Origin: Alterisphingorhabdus sp051668705
Lineage (GTDB): Bacteria; Pseudomonadota; Alphaproteobacteria; Sphingomonadales; Sphingomonadaceae
Direction of reading: 5' to 3'
Length of the DNA: 64,000 nucleotides
Assembly: GCF_051668705.1 (NCBI RefSeq)
Contig: NZ_CP196351.1
Coordinates: forward strand, 1,550,001-1,614,000
In this document: positions 52,084 to 61,504 of the stretch, piece by piece
How positions within the stretch are numbered: position 1 is the stretch's first letter
Layout of the letters: each line of letters starts with the position of its first letter
Notes under the pieces: generated by a model
Database searches by the model: none
What the model was told of the DNA's origin: nothing
Seen by the model: the letters and a program-made list of their open reading frames with translations, nothing else
Made by a program: the position numbers and the translations under genes

Positions 52084-53289
52084 CTATTCCGGATATATGA
52101 CGAAATCCCTTATCTGCTCACGCCATGCAATTTCATCCACCACCGTCAATGCCTCTAGATCGCCTAGCTCTGCTCCTGCATCATCGACCCATTCACGCAG
52201 CAAGGTTGATCCGTTGATGACATCTATCGCCAGCTTATCATATTCATATTCATAGGGAAAATCGCGCCAAAGCGGATAATCTGGTTGTAACAAACGAATG
52301 GCTTTGAACGCCAGTGACTGCAACCGCCATGGCCTGAATGCATGATGGTCATAATCCGGGCCTTCCGCATGGAATTGAATGCCGTGACACAACTGCCCGA
52401 CATGTTTGTGGAATGTCGGTTCAAATGAACAGGGGCGCAACGTGCAGCCCTTCATCCAATCAGGCGCCAATTGCTCCATCTTGTTCAAAATGGCCTGTGT
52501 GTTGATATCCGGAGCGCCAAACAACTCTAAAGGACGTGTTGTCCCCCTACCCTCACTTAACATCGTGCCTTCCAGCATCACTGTACCGGCATAGGCCCTT
52601 GCCATCATCACATTGGGGGCATTGGGGCTAGGGTTGATCCATATCCGATCAGCAGGCCAGCCAAATTCAGGTGCCAGATCAGGCCTCCAGCCATCCATAG
52701 CAACAATTTCCAGATCAACGTCAAGCTGGCATTCTTTTACGAAATAGCGCGCCATTTCACCCATTGTCAGGCCATGGCGCATAGGCAGAGCAGCAGCACC
52801 AACAAAACTCTCCCAACCGGGACGCAAGCTTAAGCCTTCAATAGGGCGGCCTGCTGGATTGGGGCGGTCAAGAACCCAGAATTCCTTGCCATGCTCTGCA
52901 CAGGCTTCCAGCATATAGCGAAGCGTTGTCAAATAGGTGTAGATACGGCAACCCAGATCCTGAAGATCAAACAATATGACATCAAATGTTTCCATAGATT
53001 CAGCTGTCGGGCGGCGTACTTCACCATAAAGACTGAAAATCGGGATATTATATTCCGGATCAATTTCATCCGGCGTTTCTACCATATTGTCCTGCTTATC
53101 ACCTTTTAGTCCATGTTGTGGGCCAAAAGCAGCAGTCAGTTCAATATCATCGCAAGCGACAAGCGCATCTATGGAATGCGTCAAATCATCCGTCACAGAA
53201 GCAGGATGCGCGACCAGTGCAACCCGTTTGCCATGGAGCTTTTTGCGAATATCTTTATCGCGTAATAATCTATCAATTCCGTTTTTCAT
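52084..53289 (-). CDS. NamZ-type exo-beta-N-acetylmuramidase family (DUF1343)
   Basis: 401 residues of the DUF1343 family, which includes NamZ. Conserved blocks: GKRVALVAHPASVTDD, AAFGPQHGLKGDKQDN, FDLQDLGCRIYTYLTTL, WVLDRPNPAGR and MLSEGRGTTRPLELFGAP. No signal peptide is seen, so it may act in the cytoplasm on recycled muropeptides. The ATG at 53289 overlaps the stop of the DOMON-like gene (ATGA), a tight pair. Confidence 0.85.
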   Translation of the reverse strand: MKNGIDRLLRDKDIRKKLHGKRVALVAHPASVTDDLTHSIDALVACDDIELTAAFGPQHGLKGDKQDNMVETPDEIDPEYNIPIFSLYGEVRRPTAESMETFDVILFDLQDLGCRIYTYLTTLRYMLEACAEHGKEFWVLDRPNPAGRPIEGLSLRPGWESFVGAAALPMRHGLTMGEMARYFVKECQLDVDLEIVAMDGWRPDLAPEFGWPADRIWINPSPNAPNVMMARAYAGTVMLEGTMLSEGRGTTRPLELFGAPDINTQAILNKMEQLAPDWMKGCTLRPCSFEPTFHKHVGQLCHGIQFHAEGPDYDHHAFRPWRLQSLAFKAIRLLQPDYPLWRDFPYEYEYDKLAIDVINGSTLLREWVDDAGAELGDLEALTVVDEIAWREQIRDFVIYPE

Positions 53290-53846
53290 GGGCATATTGG
53301 TGGCTGGAGTTGGATGGTAAAGCAATCCCTATTGTGAAAATCCGGCTTATCTGAAGGGTGCGCCAAAGCCCAATACGCCAAAGTTGATGGCTCTTGTTCA
53401 ATAACCGCGCTCAACCCCATATCCATCGGCTTTTTATGCGCCAACTGCCCAAGATCGACATAAGCGATAAGTTGAAATGCATTCGGGCCGTGCCATTGGG
53501 TAGTTATATCTGGGCTGACAAGGTTTAGAGCCGGCTGCATTGCAAAACGGTAAGATTCAAAGCTGTAAATCGCATAGGCGCCAGACGGTGAAAAATTATA
53601 TTCTATATATTGGTTACTGTCTTCAAGACCGATAAACGCCTCAAAGCACGTATGCTGCCACAAATTGTCTTGCCAGGTCTGCGCGGATTGTTCGGGCAAG
53701 ATGATTGATTGCAAATTGCCGGTCAAAGAGAATGTCAATTTGAGCATAGTTTGCGCAGAATATTCGTACTTTGTCGCCACTTCATAGTCACCAGCGACAG
53801 AATTTTCATGCAAATGCAGCTTGTTTTCACCTAACCCCCTACTCAA
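53286..53846 (-). CDS. DOMON-like domain protein
   Basis: 186 residues, TTG start with GGGAG eight bases upstream. The signature LWQHTCFEAFIGLEDSNQYI, YNFSPSGAYAIYSFESYR and ALAHPSDKPDFHNRDCFTIQ matches DOMON-like proteins that neighbour DUF1343 genes in sphingomonads. Function unknown; a beta-sandwich ligand-binding role is likely. Its stop overlaps the NamZ start, and it is divergent from tyrS by 30 bases. Confidence 0.83.
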   Translation of the reverse strand: MSRGLGENKLHLHENSVAGDYEVATKYEYSAQTMLKLTFSLTGNLQSIILPEQSAQTWQDNLWQHTCFEAFIGLEDSNQYIEYNFSPSGAYAIYSFESYRFAMQPALNLVSPDITTQWHGPNAFQLIAYVDLGQLAHKKPMDMGLSAVIEQEPSTLAYWALAHPSDKPDFHNRDCFTIQLQPPICP

Positions 53847-53876
53847 AGCCTTATCTCCCTGCTAACCGCGCTTATT

Positions 53877-55103
53877 ATGACCGAATATTCATCAGATTTA
53901 CTACGCCAGCTTCAACAGCGCGGCTATATCCACCAAATCACCAATGCGGAAGGGCTGGATAATCTTGCCCAAAAACAGGTTGTGCCTGCTTATATCGGTT
54001 TTGATGCAACCGCGTCATCTTTGCATGTCGGCAATCTGGTGTCGATCATGCTACTAAGACGGGTCCAGCAAGCAGGCCATAAGCCAATTGTCGTGATTGG
54101 CGGCGGAACAACCAAAGTCGGTGATCCATCGGGCAAAGATGATGTACGTAAATTGCTTGATGAAGAGGGCATTGCGGCGAATATCGCGTCTATCAAACAG
54201 AGTTTTGAGCAATTCCTCACCTTTGGCGATGGCCCGAGCGATGCGATCTTGGTCAATAATGCGGACTGGCTTGATCAGCTCGACTATATTCCATTTTTGC
54301 GAGATGTTGGGCGGCACTTCACCATCAACCGTATGTTGACATTTGACTCGGTTAAGTTGCGTCTACAGCGTGAGCAACCACTGACATTTCTCGAATTTAA
54401 TTACATGATCCTGCAAGCCTATGACTTTCTGGAATTGTCACGCCAGCATGATTGCCGGTTACAGCTCGGCGGCTCCGATCAATGGGGCAATATCGTCAAT
54501 GGTATAGAGCTGGCACGCCGTATTGATGGCAGTGAATTATTTGGCGTTACCTCTCCTTTGATAACCAAAGCCGATGGCAGCAAGATGGGCAAGTCTGTTG
54601 ATGGGGCAATCTGGCTGAACAAGGATAAGCTGTCTGATTATGATTATTGGCAGTTCTGGCGCAATACAGATGACCGAGATGTCGGTCGCTTCCTGAAATT
54701 GTTCACGGATTTGCCCGTCGAAGAGATTGCTCAGCTTGAAGCATTGGAAGGTGCCAAGATTAACAGTGCAAAGATAGCCCTTGCCAATGCGGCAACGGCC
54801 ATGTGCCGTGGAGAAGTTGCTGCGCTGCAAGCAGAGCAGACTGCAAAACAGGCTTTTTCAGGCGATGGTTTGGCCGAAGATTTACCTCGACTGACAGTTC
54901 CTGCAAATGGGATAGCAATAGTCGATGCCATGATCGAATTGCATCTGTGCGCAAGCAAGGGTGAAGCCAGACGATTGATCAAAGGCGGCGGCGTCAAGAT
55001 TGATGGAGAGAAAATTGATGATGAGAAAAGCATCATTATTCCATCCGCTGAAGACAGAAGACTGTCAGTTGGAAAGAAAAAGCACGCTATCTTATCAACT
55101 TAG
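53877..55103 (+). CDS. tyrS: Tyrosyl-tRNA synthetase
   Basis: 408-residue class I aminoacyl-tRNA synthetase. HIGH-type motif HVGN at 50-53, QLGGSDQWGNIVNG for Tyr/tRNA recognition, KMGKS as KMSKS variant, and a C-terminal S4 RNA-binding domain (ASKGEARRLIKGGGVKIDGE). Full length. The start lies 30 bases from the divergent DOMON gene start. Confidence 0.97.
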   Translation: MTEYSSDLLRQLQQRGYIHQITNAEGLDNLAQKQVVPAYIGFDATASSLHVGNLVSIMLLRRVQQAGHKPIVVIGGGTTKVGDPSGKDDVRKLLDEEGIAANIASIKQSFEQFLTFGDGPSDAILVNNADWLDQLDYIPFLRDVGRHFTINRMLTFDSVKLRLQREQPLTFLEFNYMILQAYDFLELSRQHDCRLQLGGSDQWGNIVNGIELARRIDGSELFGVTSPLITKADGSKMGKSVDGAIWLNKDKLSDYDYWQFWRNTDDRDVGRFLKLFTDLPVEEIAQLEALEGAKINSAKIALANAATAMCRGEVAALQAEQTAKQAFSGDGLAEDLPRLTVPANGIAIVDAMIELHLCASKGEARRLIKGGGVKIDGEKIDDEKSIIIPSAEDRRLSVGKKKHAILST

Positions 55104-55165
55104 GCAGAAATCCTGTTAAATCAGCCAAAGTTTACATTTTTTTTGGTTTTAGAGAATATCAATAG

Positions 55166-55534
55166 GTGGTTGATGATCACAATTGGAAATTCTCTATGAC
55201 AAGAGGTGCAAATCTATCGGTAATGGACATGCGACAAGCAGCGCGGCACAGCGTTGACCATGTCGTCATTGCCGAACACAGAAGCATGGGCGATATCAAA
55301 GTCCATATCGTCAATATTTCGGCAAATGGTTTTATGACTGAAGGCGATATGCCCCTGCAAAAGGGCGAGCGCATAACTGTCCGCCTACCTTCACTCGGTC
55401 AGTTGGAGGCCCATCTGATATGGTCACTTGGCGGCCGTTCGGGTTTTCAATTGGAGCGTATTATTCGCCAAAACGAATTTAGCGACCTTATCAAAGCCCT
55501 AAAACCGGGCTCAGGTACGCAGAAATTCCGTTAA
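55166..55534 (+). CDS. PilZ domain protein
   Basis: 122 residues. The c-di-GMP motif pair is present: RQAAR near residue 23 and NISANG near residue 50, followed by the PilZ beta-barrel (ERITVRLPSLGQLEAHLIWS). A single-domain effector linking c-di-GMP to motility or surface traits. GTG start at 55166; the ATG at 55196 is a reasonable alternative. recG ends seven bases downstream in the convergent orientation. Confidence 0.85.
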   Translation: MVDDHNWKFSMTRGANLSVMDMRQAARHSVDHVVIAEHRSMGDIKVHIVNISANGFMTEGDMPLQKGERITVRLPSLGQLEAHLIWSLGGRSGFQLERIIRQNEFSDLIKALKPGSGTQKFR

Positions 55535-55541
55535 GCCATAG

Positions 55542-57593
55542 CTAACCGCCGCGTAGCAACCTAATGCCTTGATCGCGCTGGAAGAGGTACAGCAATGTAC
55601 GCGCGGCTTGCCCTCTGGGTTTATCCAGATTTTCGTCTTGTGTTATCAACAGCCTAGCATCATCATTGGCTATGCTGATCAAAGCATGTACTTGTTCAGG
55701 TCTCGCTAGCTTATAGCCGACTTCGCCAGATTGGCGGGTTCCAAGCAGTTCTCCCGCTCCGCGCAGGCGCAAATCTTCTTCGGCAAGAAAAAAACCATCT
55801 TGAGACGATCGCATAAGTGCCAGCCTTGCCCGCGCCGTTTCACTCAAATTCTGACTGCGCAGCAACAGACAGCGCGATTTGTCACTCCCCCTGCCCACAC
55901 GCCCGCGCAATTGATGCAGCTGGGCAAGGCCAAAGCGTTCTGCACTTTCGACAATCATCAAAGTCGCATTGGGAACATCTACGCCCACCTCAATAACCGT
56001 GGTCGCGCATAATATTGCGCTTTCACCCTCGGCAAAGCGCTCCATTGCGGCATCTTTCTGGTCAGCAGGCATCTGCCCGTGCACCATTTCAACGCGATTG
56101 CCAAAGCGTTCGCGCAAAATGGCATAACGCTCCTCAACGGCGACAGCGTCCATCAGATCACTCTCATTGACCAGCGGGCAAACCCAATAAGCCTGCCCAC
56201 CGCCTGCAATATGGCGTTCCAGACCGTCGATAATCTGGCCCAAACGACTGTCACTCATCACCAGCGTTTCTATAGGTTGGCGCCCCGGCGGCTTCTCATC
56301 AAGCCGTGAAACATCCATCTCGCCAAATTGACTCAGCGTAAGCGTGCGGGGAATAGGCGTCGCCGTCATCGTCAGCATATGCGGCGGTAATTTGCCCTTT
56401 TGCGATAATGTTAGTCGCTGATTAACGCCAAAACGATGTTGTTCATCGATAACCGCCAGCGCCAGATTATTGTATATCACGGCATCCTGAAAAAGCGCAT
56501 GTGTGCCGATCACCAAATTGATGGAACCATCAGCAATGCCCATTAGCTTTGCTTCACGAACTTTCCCCTTATCGCGCCCAGTCAATAATTCAACATTGAT
56601 AGGAAGGGCCTGGAGCAATTTATTGAAGGTAGCAAAATGCTGCTTTGATAATATCTCTGTAGGCGCCAGCAGAACAGCCTGCCCACCTGCCTCAATTGCC
56701 GCCAACATGGCCATGACGGCAACTATGGTTTTGCCAGCGCCCACATCACCTTGCAGAAGCCGTAACATGGGTACGGGTTGCTCCAGATCTTGCAAAATCT
56801 CGGCAATTGCGCGTTCTTGAGCACCGGTGAGTTTATAGTCCAAGTGCAGCGCATCACGAAGACGGCCATCCCCCGCCAATGCCTGCCCTTTTTGCCGTCT
56901 GTTGCTGCGGCGTAACAGGGCAAAAGCCAATTGTCCGGCCAGTATCTCGTCATAAGCCAGACGTTGATGTGCTGCTTCATTTGGTCCCTGATGTGACGAT
57001 GATAAAGCATCATTCCACTGTGGCCATTTTTCCCGCTCTAATAGGCCTGGTTCAATCCATTCATTCAATTGCGGCATATACGCTTTTGCATCAGCAACCA
57101 TGGCCGTTAGTCTCTTGCTGGTAAGGCCTTTTGCGCAAGGATACACAGCCTCGACAGCTTCAAGTCCGGAATCTTCTGCAGCAATATGGTCTGGATGAAT
57201 GATTTGCAGCATATCGCCATAACGCTCCAACTTGCCTGCAATATAACGCGTCTCACCCAATGGCAGTTGTTTCACGGCCCAGTCATTGTGCCGCCCAAAA
57301 AAGACTATCGCCATGATATTGCCGATACCATCCTGCGCCAATAGCCGTGTCGGTCCGCGCCCATGGCTTTTCTTGACATCGGTAATTGTCACTTGGACAA
57401 TAATCTGGTCGCCTTCATTGGCCTCATCCAAATGGGTAACTTTGCGCCGTTCAATAAATCCACTCGGCAAGTGGAACAGCAGATCAGCAACATTGCTAAT
57501 GCCTAGCTTTTCTAACGGTTTTTGCAGTTTCGGGCCAACGCCTTTAATTTGGTCAATAGCTGCGAATAAGGAATTAAGAATGTCAGGACGCAT
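55542..57593 (-). CDS. recG: ATP-dependent DNA helicase RecG
   Basis: 683 residues. N-terminal wedge/OB domain (IKGVGPKLQKPLEKLGI), Walker A GDVGAGKT near 290, DEQH box variant AVIDEQHRFGVNQRL near 390, motif III TATPIPRTL, and C-terminal helicase motifs (QLRGRVGRGSDKS). Branch migration of replication forks and Holliday junctions. GAGGG eight bases upstream favours the ATG at 57593 over the GTG at 57602. Next to sdhE and mfd, the usual alphaproteobacterial neighbourhood. Confidence 0.96.
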   Translation of the reverse strand: MRPDILNSLFAAIDQIKGVGPKLQKPLEKLGISNVADLLFHLPSGFIERRKVTHLDEANEGDQIIVQVTITDVKKSHGRGPTRLLAQDGIGNIMAIVFFGRHNDWAVKQLPLGETRYIAGKLERYGDMLQIIHPDHIAAEDSGLEAVEAVYPCAKGLTSKRLTAMVADAKAYMPQLNEWIEPGLLEREKWPQWNDALSSSHQGPNEAAHQRLAYDEILAGQLAFALLRRSNRRQKGQALAGDGRLRDALHLDYKLTGAQERAIAEILQDLEQPVPMLRLLQGDVGAGKTIVAVMAMLAAIEAGGQAVLLAPTEILSKQHFATFNKLLQALPINVELLTGRDKGKVREAKLMGIADGSINLVIGTHALFQDAVIYNNLALAVIDEQHRFGVNQRLTLSQKGKLPPHMLTMTATPIPRTLTLSQFGEMDVSRLDEKPPGRQPIETLVMSDSRLGQIIDGLERHIAGGGQAYWVCPLVNESDLMDAVAVEERYAILRERFGNRVEMVHGQMPADQKDAAMERFAEGESAILCATTVIEVGVDVPNATLMIVESAERFGLAQLHQLRGRVGRGSDKSRCLLLRSQNLSETARARLALMRSSQDGFFLAEEDLRLRGAGELLGTRQSGEVGYKLARPEQVHALISIANDDARLLITQDENLDKPRGQAARTLLYLFQRDQGIRLLRGG

Positions 57594-57722
57594 ATTCTTC
57601 ACCCTCTTAAGGGCTGTCCGCCACTATTGGCTTCATCAAGGGACTTGCGAAAGAACATTGCATTGCTATGGCATCAGCCCTGACTTGGTTCAACATCTGT
57701 CTCCACGAAAGAGAATGCCAAC

Positions 57723-57986
57723 ATGGATAAGACACGCATTTACGCCCGTTTGCGTTACCGGGCCTGGCACCGCGGCACGCGTGAGGCAGATTTTATGATT
57801 GGCGGCTTTTTTGACCGCTATCATGAACAGTGGAGTGATGCTGATATTGACTGGTTTGAGCATTTACTGACCAAGGAAGATGTAGATATCATGGCATGGG
57901 CTATGGGCCGGGAAGCGCCTCCATCGCCTTTTGACGGGCCGATGATGGAGATGATGCAGCGGCTGGATTATATCGACATCCCCTAA
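57723..57986 (+). CDS. sdhE: FAD assembly factor SdhE
   Basis: 87 residues. The RGTREAD motif (RGxxE at 17-21) with MIGGFFD is the hallmark of SdhE/SDH5, which attaches FAD to succinate dehydrogenase. Divergent from recG, upstream of mfd (50 bases). A frame open further upstream belongs to a different frame antisense to recG. Confidence 0.93.
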   Translation: MDKTRIYARLRYRAWHRGTREADFMIGGFFDRYHEQWSDADIDWFEHLLTKEDVDIMAWAMGREAPPSPFDGPMMEMMQRLDYIDIP

Positions 57987-58036
57987 ATCAGCATTTGCTA
58001 CAATATATTATGTATTCCGAAACTGACATTTGATTT

Positions 58037-61000
58037 ATGACCCTTACCAAACGCCTTAGCAGCAGCGATGTGCCGCTGACATTATGCAATGCAGCAACCA
58101 GTGCATTGCCGCTGATTTTAAGCGATATGGCCCGTCAGCATGATGGTCGTATTATCTATATCGCGCCCGACGATTCTGCGATGAATGATATCGCTTTAGC
58201 AGCCGAATATATTGCGCCGGATATTCAAATATTGTCGATGCCGGCCTGGGATTGTCTGCCTTATGACCGTGCATCACCTTCCGGTGCAGTTGTTGCGCAA
58301 AGGCTGAAAACCTTTGTCGCTCTACAACAGAAAAAAGCACAGCCATCATTGGTTTTGACCACAGCCAACGCACTGGCGCAGCGATGCCTTACACCGTTTC
58401 GTGTGCGCCAACACAGCACCTTATTGCGCAGTGGCAACAGCGTCGACCGTGACGCTTTGACCAACCAGCTGCAATCGCTAGGCTATAGTCGCACCGACAC
58501 CGTAGCTGATGTCGGCGAATTTGCTGTGCGCGGCTCGGTACTAGATCTCTACCCTGCCAATTCCGAACATGGGCTGCGCCTCGACTTTTTTGGGGATGAG
58601 ATAGAAACTATGCGCTGGTTTGATCCTGCCAATCAGCGCAGCATATCCTCAGTAGATGAATTTCTGCTGCTGCCGGCATCGGAAATTATGCTGGATGATG
58701 AGAGCATCAAGCGCTTCCGTACAGGCTATCGTGAGCATTTTACTGCAGAGGCGATTAGCGATCCACTTTATCAGTCGATCAGCGAGGGCCGACCATTGGC
58801 TGGCATGGAGCATTGGCTGCCCTTGTTTGAAAAGAATATGGTCAGCCTGTTTGATCATTTTGCCGAACAGGACATTTTTGTCCGTGATGCCGCCAGTGAC
58901 AATGTCATACAACAGCGCCATGACGCAGTGTCAGATTATTATCAAAACCGTATTGAAGCACAGAAAGCCGATGGCACGACCTATCGGCCCTTACCGCCAA
59001 ACGAACTGTATTTGGAGCAGGCAGAGCTGCGACAAAAACTTCGTCAACGGCCAGCGCATCTGACAACAGCCTTTGCCGAACCAGAAAGCGACACCATTGT
59101 CGATATGGGCTTTGGATCGAGCCGCGATTTTACGCCCGAGAGAAAAAGCGAAGCCCCTTTATACCACAATATCGTTGAGCATATCCGCACCAATCGTTCT
59201 GCTGGCCGGCATACGATAATTGCCAGCTATTCAGAAGGTTCTCGCAGCCGCATGCATAAGCTGCTCGAAGAGAGCGGCGGCACAGCCATCACTGAGGCTA
59301 ATAGCTGGATTGAGGCTCAGTCATCTGGCGATAATGCGCCAAAGATTATCACGCTTGCTCTGGCTAGCGGCTTTGCCAATGACAATCTAGAAGTTCTTAC
59401 AGAGCAGGATTTGCTGGGTGATCGCTTGGTCAGGCGGCGGCGTAAAAACCGTAATGCAGATGCGTTTTTAAGCGAACTATCCTCGCTCGACCCGGGCGAT
59501 TTGGTGGTCCATGAAGAACATGGCATTGGCCGTTATGACGGTTTGATCTCCATCCCGGTCGGCCAAAGCCCCCATGATTGTGTAGCGCTAAGCTATGCAG
59601 GCAGCGACCGTTTATATGTACCGGTTGAGAATATCGATGTTCTATCCCGCTATGGCAGCAACAGTGAAACAGTGCAGCTTGACCGTCTCGGCGGAGAAGG
59701 GTGGCAACGCCGCAAATCCAAGCTAAAAGAACGTATTAGAGCGATTGCTGCAGAATTGATGCGAACTGCTGCAGCACGTGCTCTGCGCAAATCTGAGCGC
59801 GTCACACTGGATGCTGCGCCCTATAGCAGCTTTGTTGACCGTTTCCCTTATGAAGAGACGGACGATCAGGAGCGTGTCATTGAAGAAGTCCTTGATGATC
59901 TGGCTTCCGGCACGCCCATGGATCGCTTGGTCTGCGGCGATGTCGGCTTTGGCAAGACCGAAGTCGCCATGCGCGCAGCCTATGCTGTCGCTATGTCTGG
60001 TATGCAGGTCGCTATCATTGCACCCACAACATTATTAGCCCGCCAGCATTATGCAGGATTTGTCGAGCGTTTTCGCGGATTCCCGGTCAATATTGGGCGT
60101 CTTTCACGGCTTGTACCGACTGCAGAAGCAAAACGCACCAAAGAGGGTATTGCTGATGGTTCTATGGATATTGTCATCGGAACGCATGCACTGTTGGCCA
60201 AATCCATTGATTTTAAGCGTATTGGCCTTGTCATCATTGATGAGGAGCAAAAATTCGGTGTTACGCATAAGGAACGGCTGAAACAGCTCAAAGAAACCGT
60301 TCATGTCCTGACCCTTACCGCAACACCAATTCCGCGCACCTTGCAGATGGCAATGACGGGCTTACGGTCCTTATCCGTCATCCAAACCCCGCCCGTCGAC
60401 CGGCTGGCTGTGCGCAGCTATGTTATGCCATGGGATGAGGTAATTTTGCGCGAAGCCTTGCTGCGTGAACATTACCGCGGTGGGCAGAGCTTTTTCGTTG
60501 TCCCGCGTATTAGTGACCTGAAAGAGATTGAAGAATTTCTAAAAGAACATGTGCCGGAAATTACCAGCATAGTCGCTCACGGCCAGATGACACCAACTGT
60601 TGTAGAAGAGCGCATGTCCGCCTTTTACGACAAAAAATATGATGTTCTGCTATCCACAACCATTGTTGAAAGTGGATTGGACATCCCAACCGCGAACACG
60701 CTGATCATTCATCGTGCGGATCGTTTCGGGCTTGGGCAGCTTTATCAGCTGCGCGGGCGTGTCGGTCGCTCCAAAACACGCGCTTATGCCTATTTCACAA
60801 CACCGCAAGACCGTGTCATCAACGAGACTGCTCAAAAACGTCTAAAAGTGTTGAGCGATCTCGACAGTCTGGGCGCCGGGTTCCAGCTTGCAAGCCATGA
60901 TCTTGATATTCGCGGCGCCGGCAATTTGGTTGGCGATGAACAATCAGGCCATATTCGCGAGGTTGGTTTCGAACTTTACCAGTCACTTCTGGAAGACGCC

Positions 61001-61498
61001 ATATTGGCTGCAAAAGCAGGCGATACCGGCATTGTTAAAGACAGTTTCTCGCCGCAAATTACTGTTGATGCACCGATATTGATTCCTGAAGATTATGTGC
61101 CTGATCTTGCTGTGCGAATGGCGCTATATCGCCGCCTGAACAATCTTGAAAATGCGCAAGAGCTGGAGAGCTTTGCCGCAGAGATGATCGACAGATTTGG
61201 GAAATTGCCAGAGCCGACGGAAAATCTGATCAAAATCATCCAGATCAAACTCAATTGCCTGAAAGCCAATATCGCCAAAATCGATATGGGCGCGCGCGGC
61301 GCATTGGTTACCTTCCACAATGATAATTTCAAAAATGTCGAAGGGTTGCTGGCTTATGTTGAACGCTTGAAAGGCACTGCCAAAATCCGCCCAGACCAGA
61401 AATTGATGATCTCACGTGTCTGGAGAGATCCGCAATCGCGCCTTAATGGCTTGATACAATTGTCCAAAGGTTTAGCCGCCATTGCTGCAAAGGCTTGA
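58037..61498 (+). CDS. mfd: Transcription-repair coupling factor Mfd
   Basis: 1153 residues. UvrB-like N-terminal region (AWDCLPYDRASPS), RNA polymerase-interaction domain (DLVVHEEHGIGRYDGL, SYAGSDRLYVPVENID), Walker A GDVGFGKTEVAMRAA near 635, DEEQKFGV box, motif III TATPIPRTLQMAM, and the C-terminal regulatory TRCF domain. Displaces stalled RNA polymerase and recruits UvrA. Confidence 0.97.
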   Translation: MTLTKRLSSSDVPLTLCNAATSALPLILSDMARQHDGRIIYIAPDDSAMNDIALAAEYIAPDIQILSMPAWDCLPYDRASPSGAVVAQRLKTFVALQQKKAQPSLVLTTANALAQRCLTPFRVRQHSTLLRSGNSVDRDALTNQLQSLGYSRTDTVADVGEFAVRGSVLDLYPANSEHGLRLDFFGDEIETMRWFDPANQRSISSVDEFLLLPASEIMLDDESIKRFRTGYREHFTAEAISDPLYQSISEGRPLAGMEHWLPLFEKNMVSLFDHFAEQDIFVRDAASDNVIQQRHDAVSDYYQNRIEAQKADGTTYRPLPPNELYLEQAELRQKLRQRPAHLTTAFAEPESDTIVDMGFGSSRDFTPERKSEAPLYHNIVEHIRTNRSAGRHTIIASYSEGSRSRMHKLLEESGGTAITEANSWIEAQSSGDNAPKIITLALASGFANDNLEVLTEQDLLGDRLVRRRRKNRNADAFLSELSSLDPGDLVVHEEHGIGRYDGLISIPVGQSPHDCVALSYAGSDRLYVPVENIDVLSRYGSNSETVQLDRLGGEGWQRRKSKLKERIRAIAAELMRTAAARALRKSERVTLDAAPYSSFVDRFPYEETDDQERVIEEVLDDLASGTPMDRLVCGDVGFGKTEVAMRAAYAVAMSGMQVAIIAPTTLLARQHYAGFVERFRGFPVNIGRLSRLVPTAEAKRTKEGIADGSMDIVIGTHALLAKSIDFKRIGLVIIDEEQKFGVTHKERLKQLKETVHVLTLTATPIPRTLQMAMTGLRSLSVIQTPPVDRLAVRSYVMPWDEVILREALLREHYRGGQSFFVVPRISDLKEIEEFLKEHVPEITSIVAHGQMTPTVVEERMSAFYDKKYDVLLSTTIVESGLDIPTANTLIIHRADRFGLGQLYQLRGRVGRSKTRAYAYFTTPQDRVINETAQKRLKVLSDLDSLGAGFQLASHDLDIRGAGNLVGDEQSGHIREVGFELYQSLLEDAILAAKAGDTGIVKDSFSPQITVDAPILIPEDYVPDLAVRMALYRRLNNLENAQELESFAAEMIDRFGKLPEPTENLIKIIQIKLNCLKANIAKIDMGARGALVTFHNDNFKNVEGLLAYVERLKGTAKIRPDQKLMISRVWRDPQSRLNGLIQLSKGLAAIAAKA

Positions 61499-61504
61499 TA
61501 GCGC

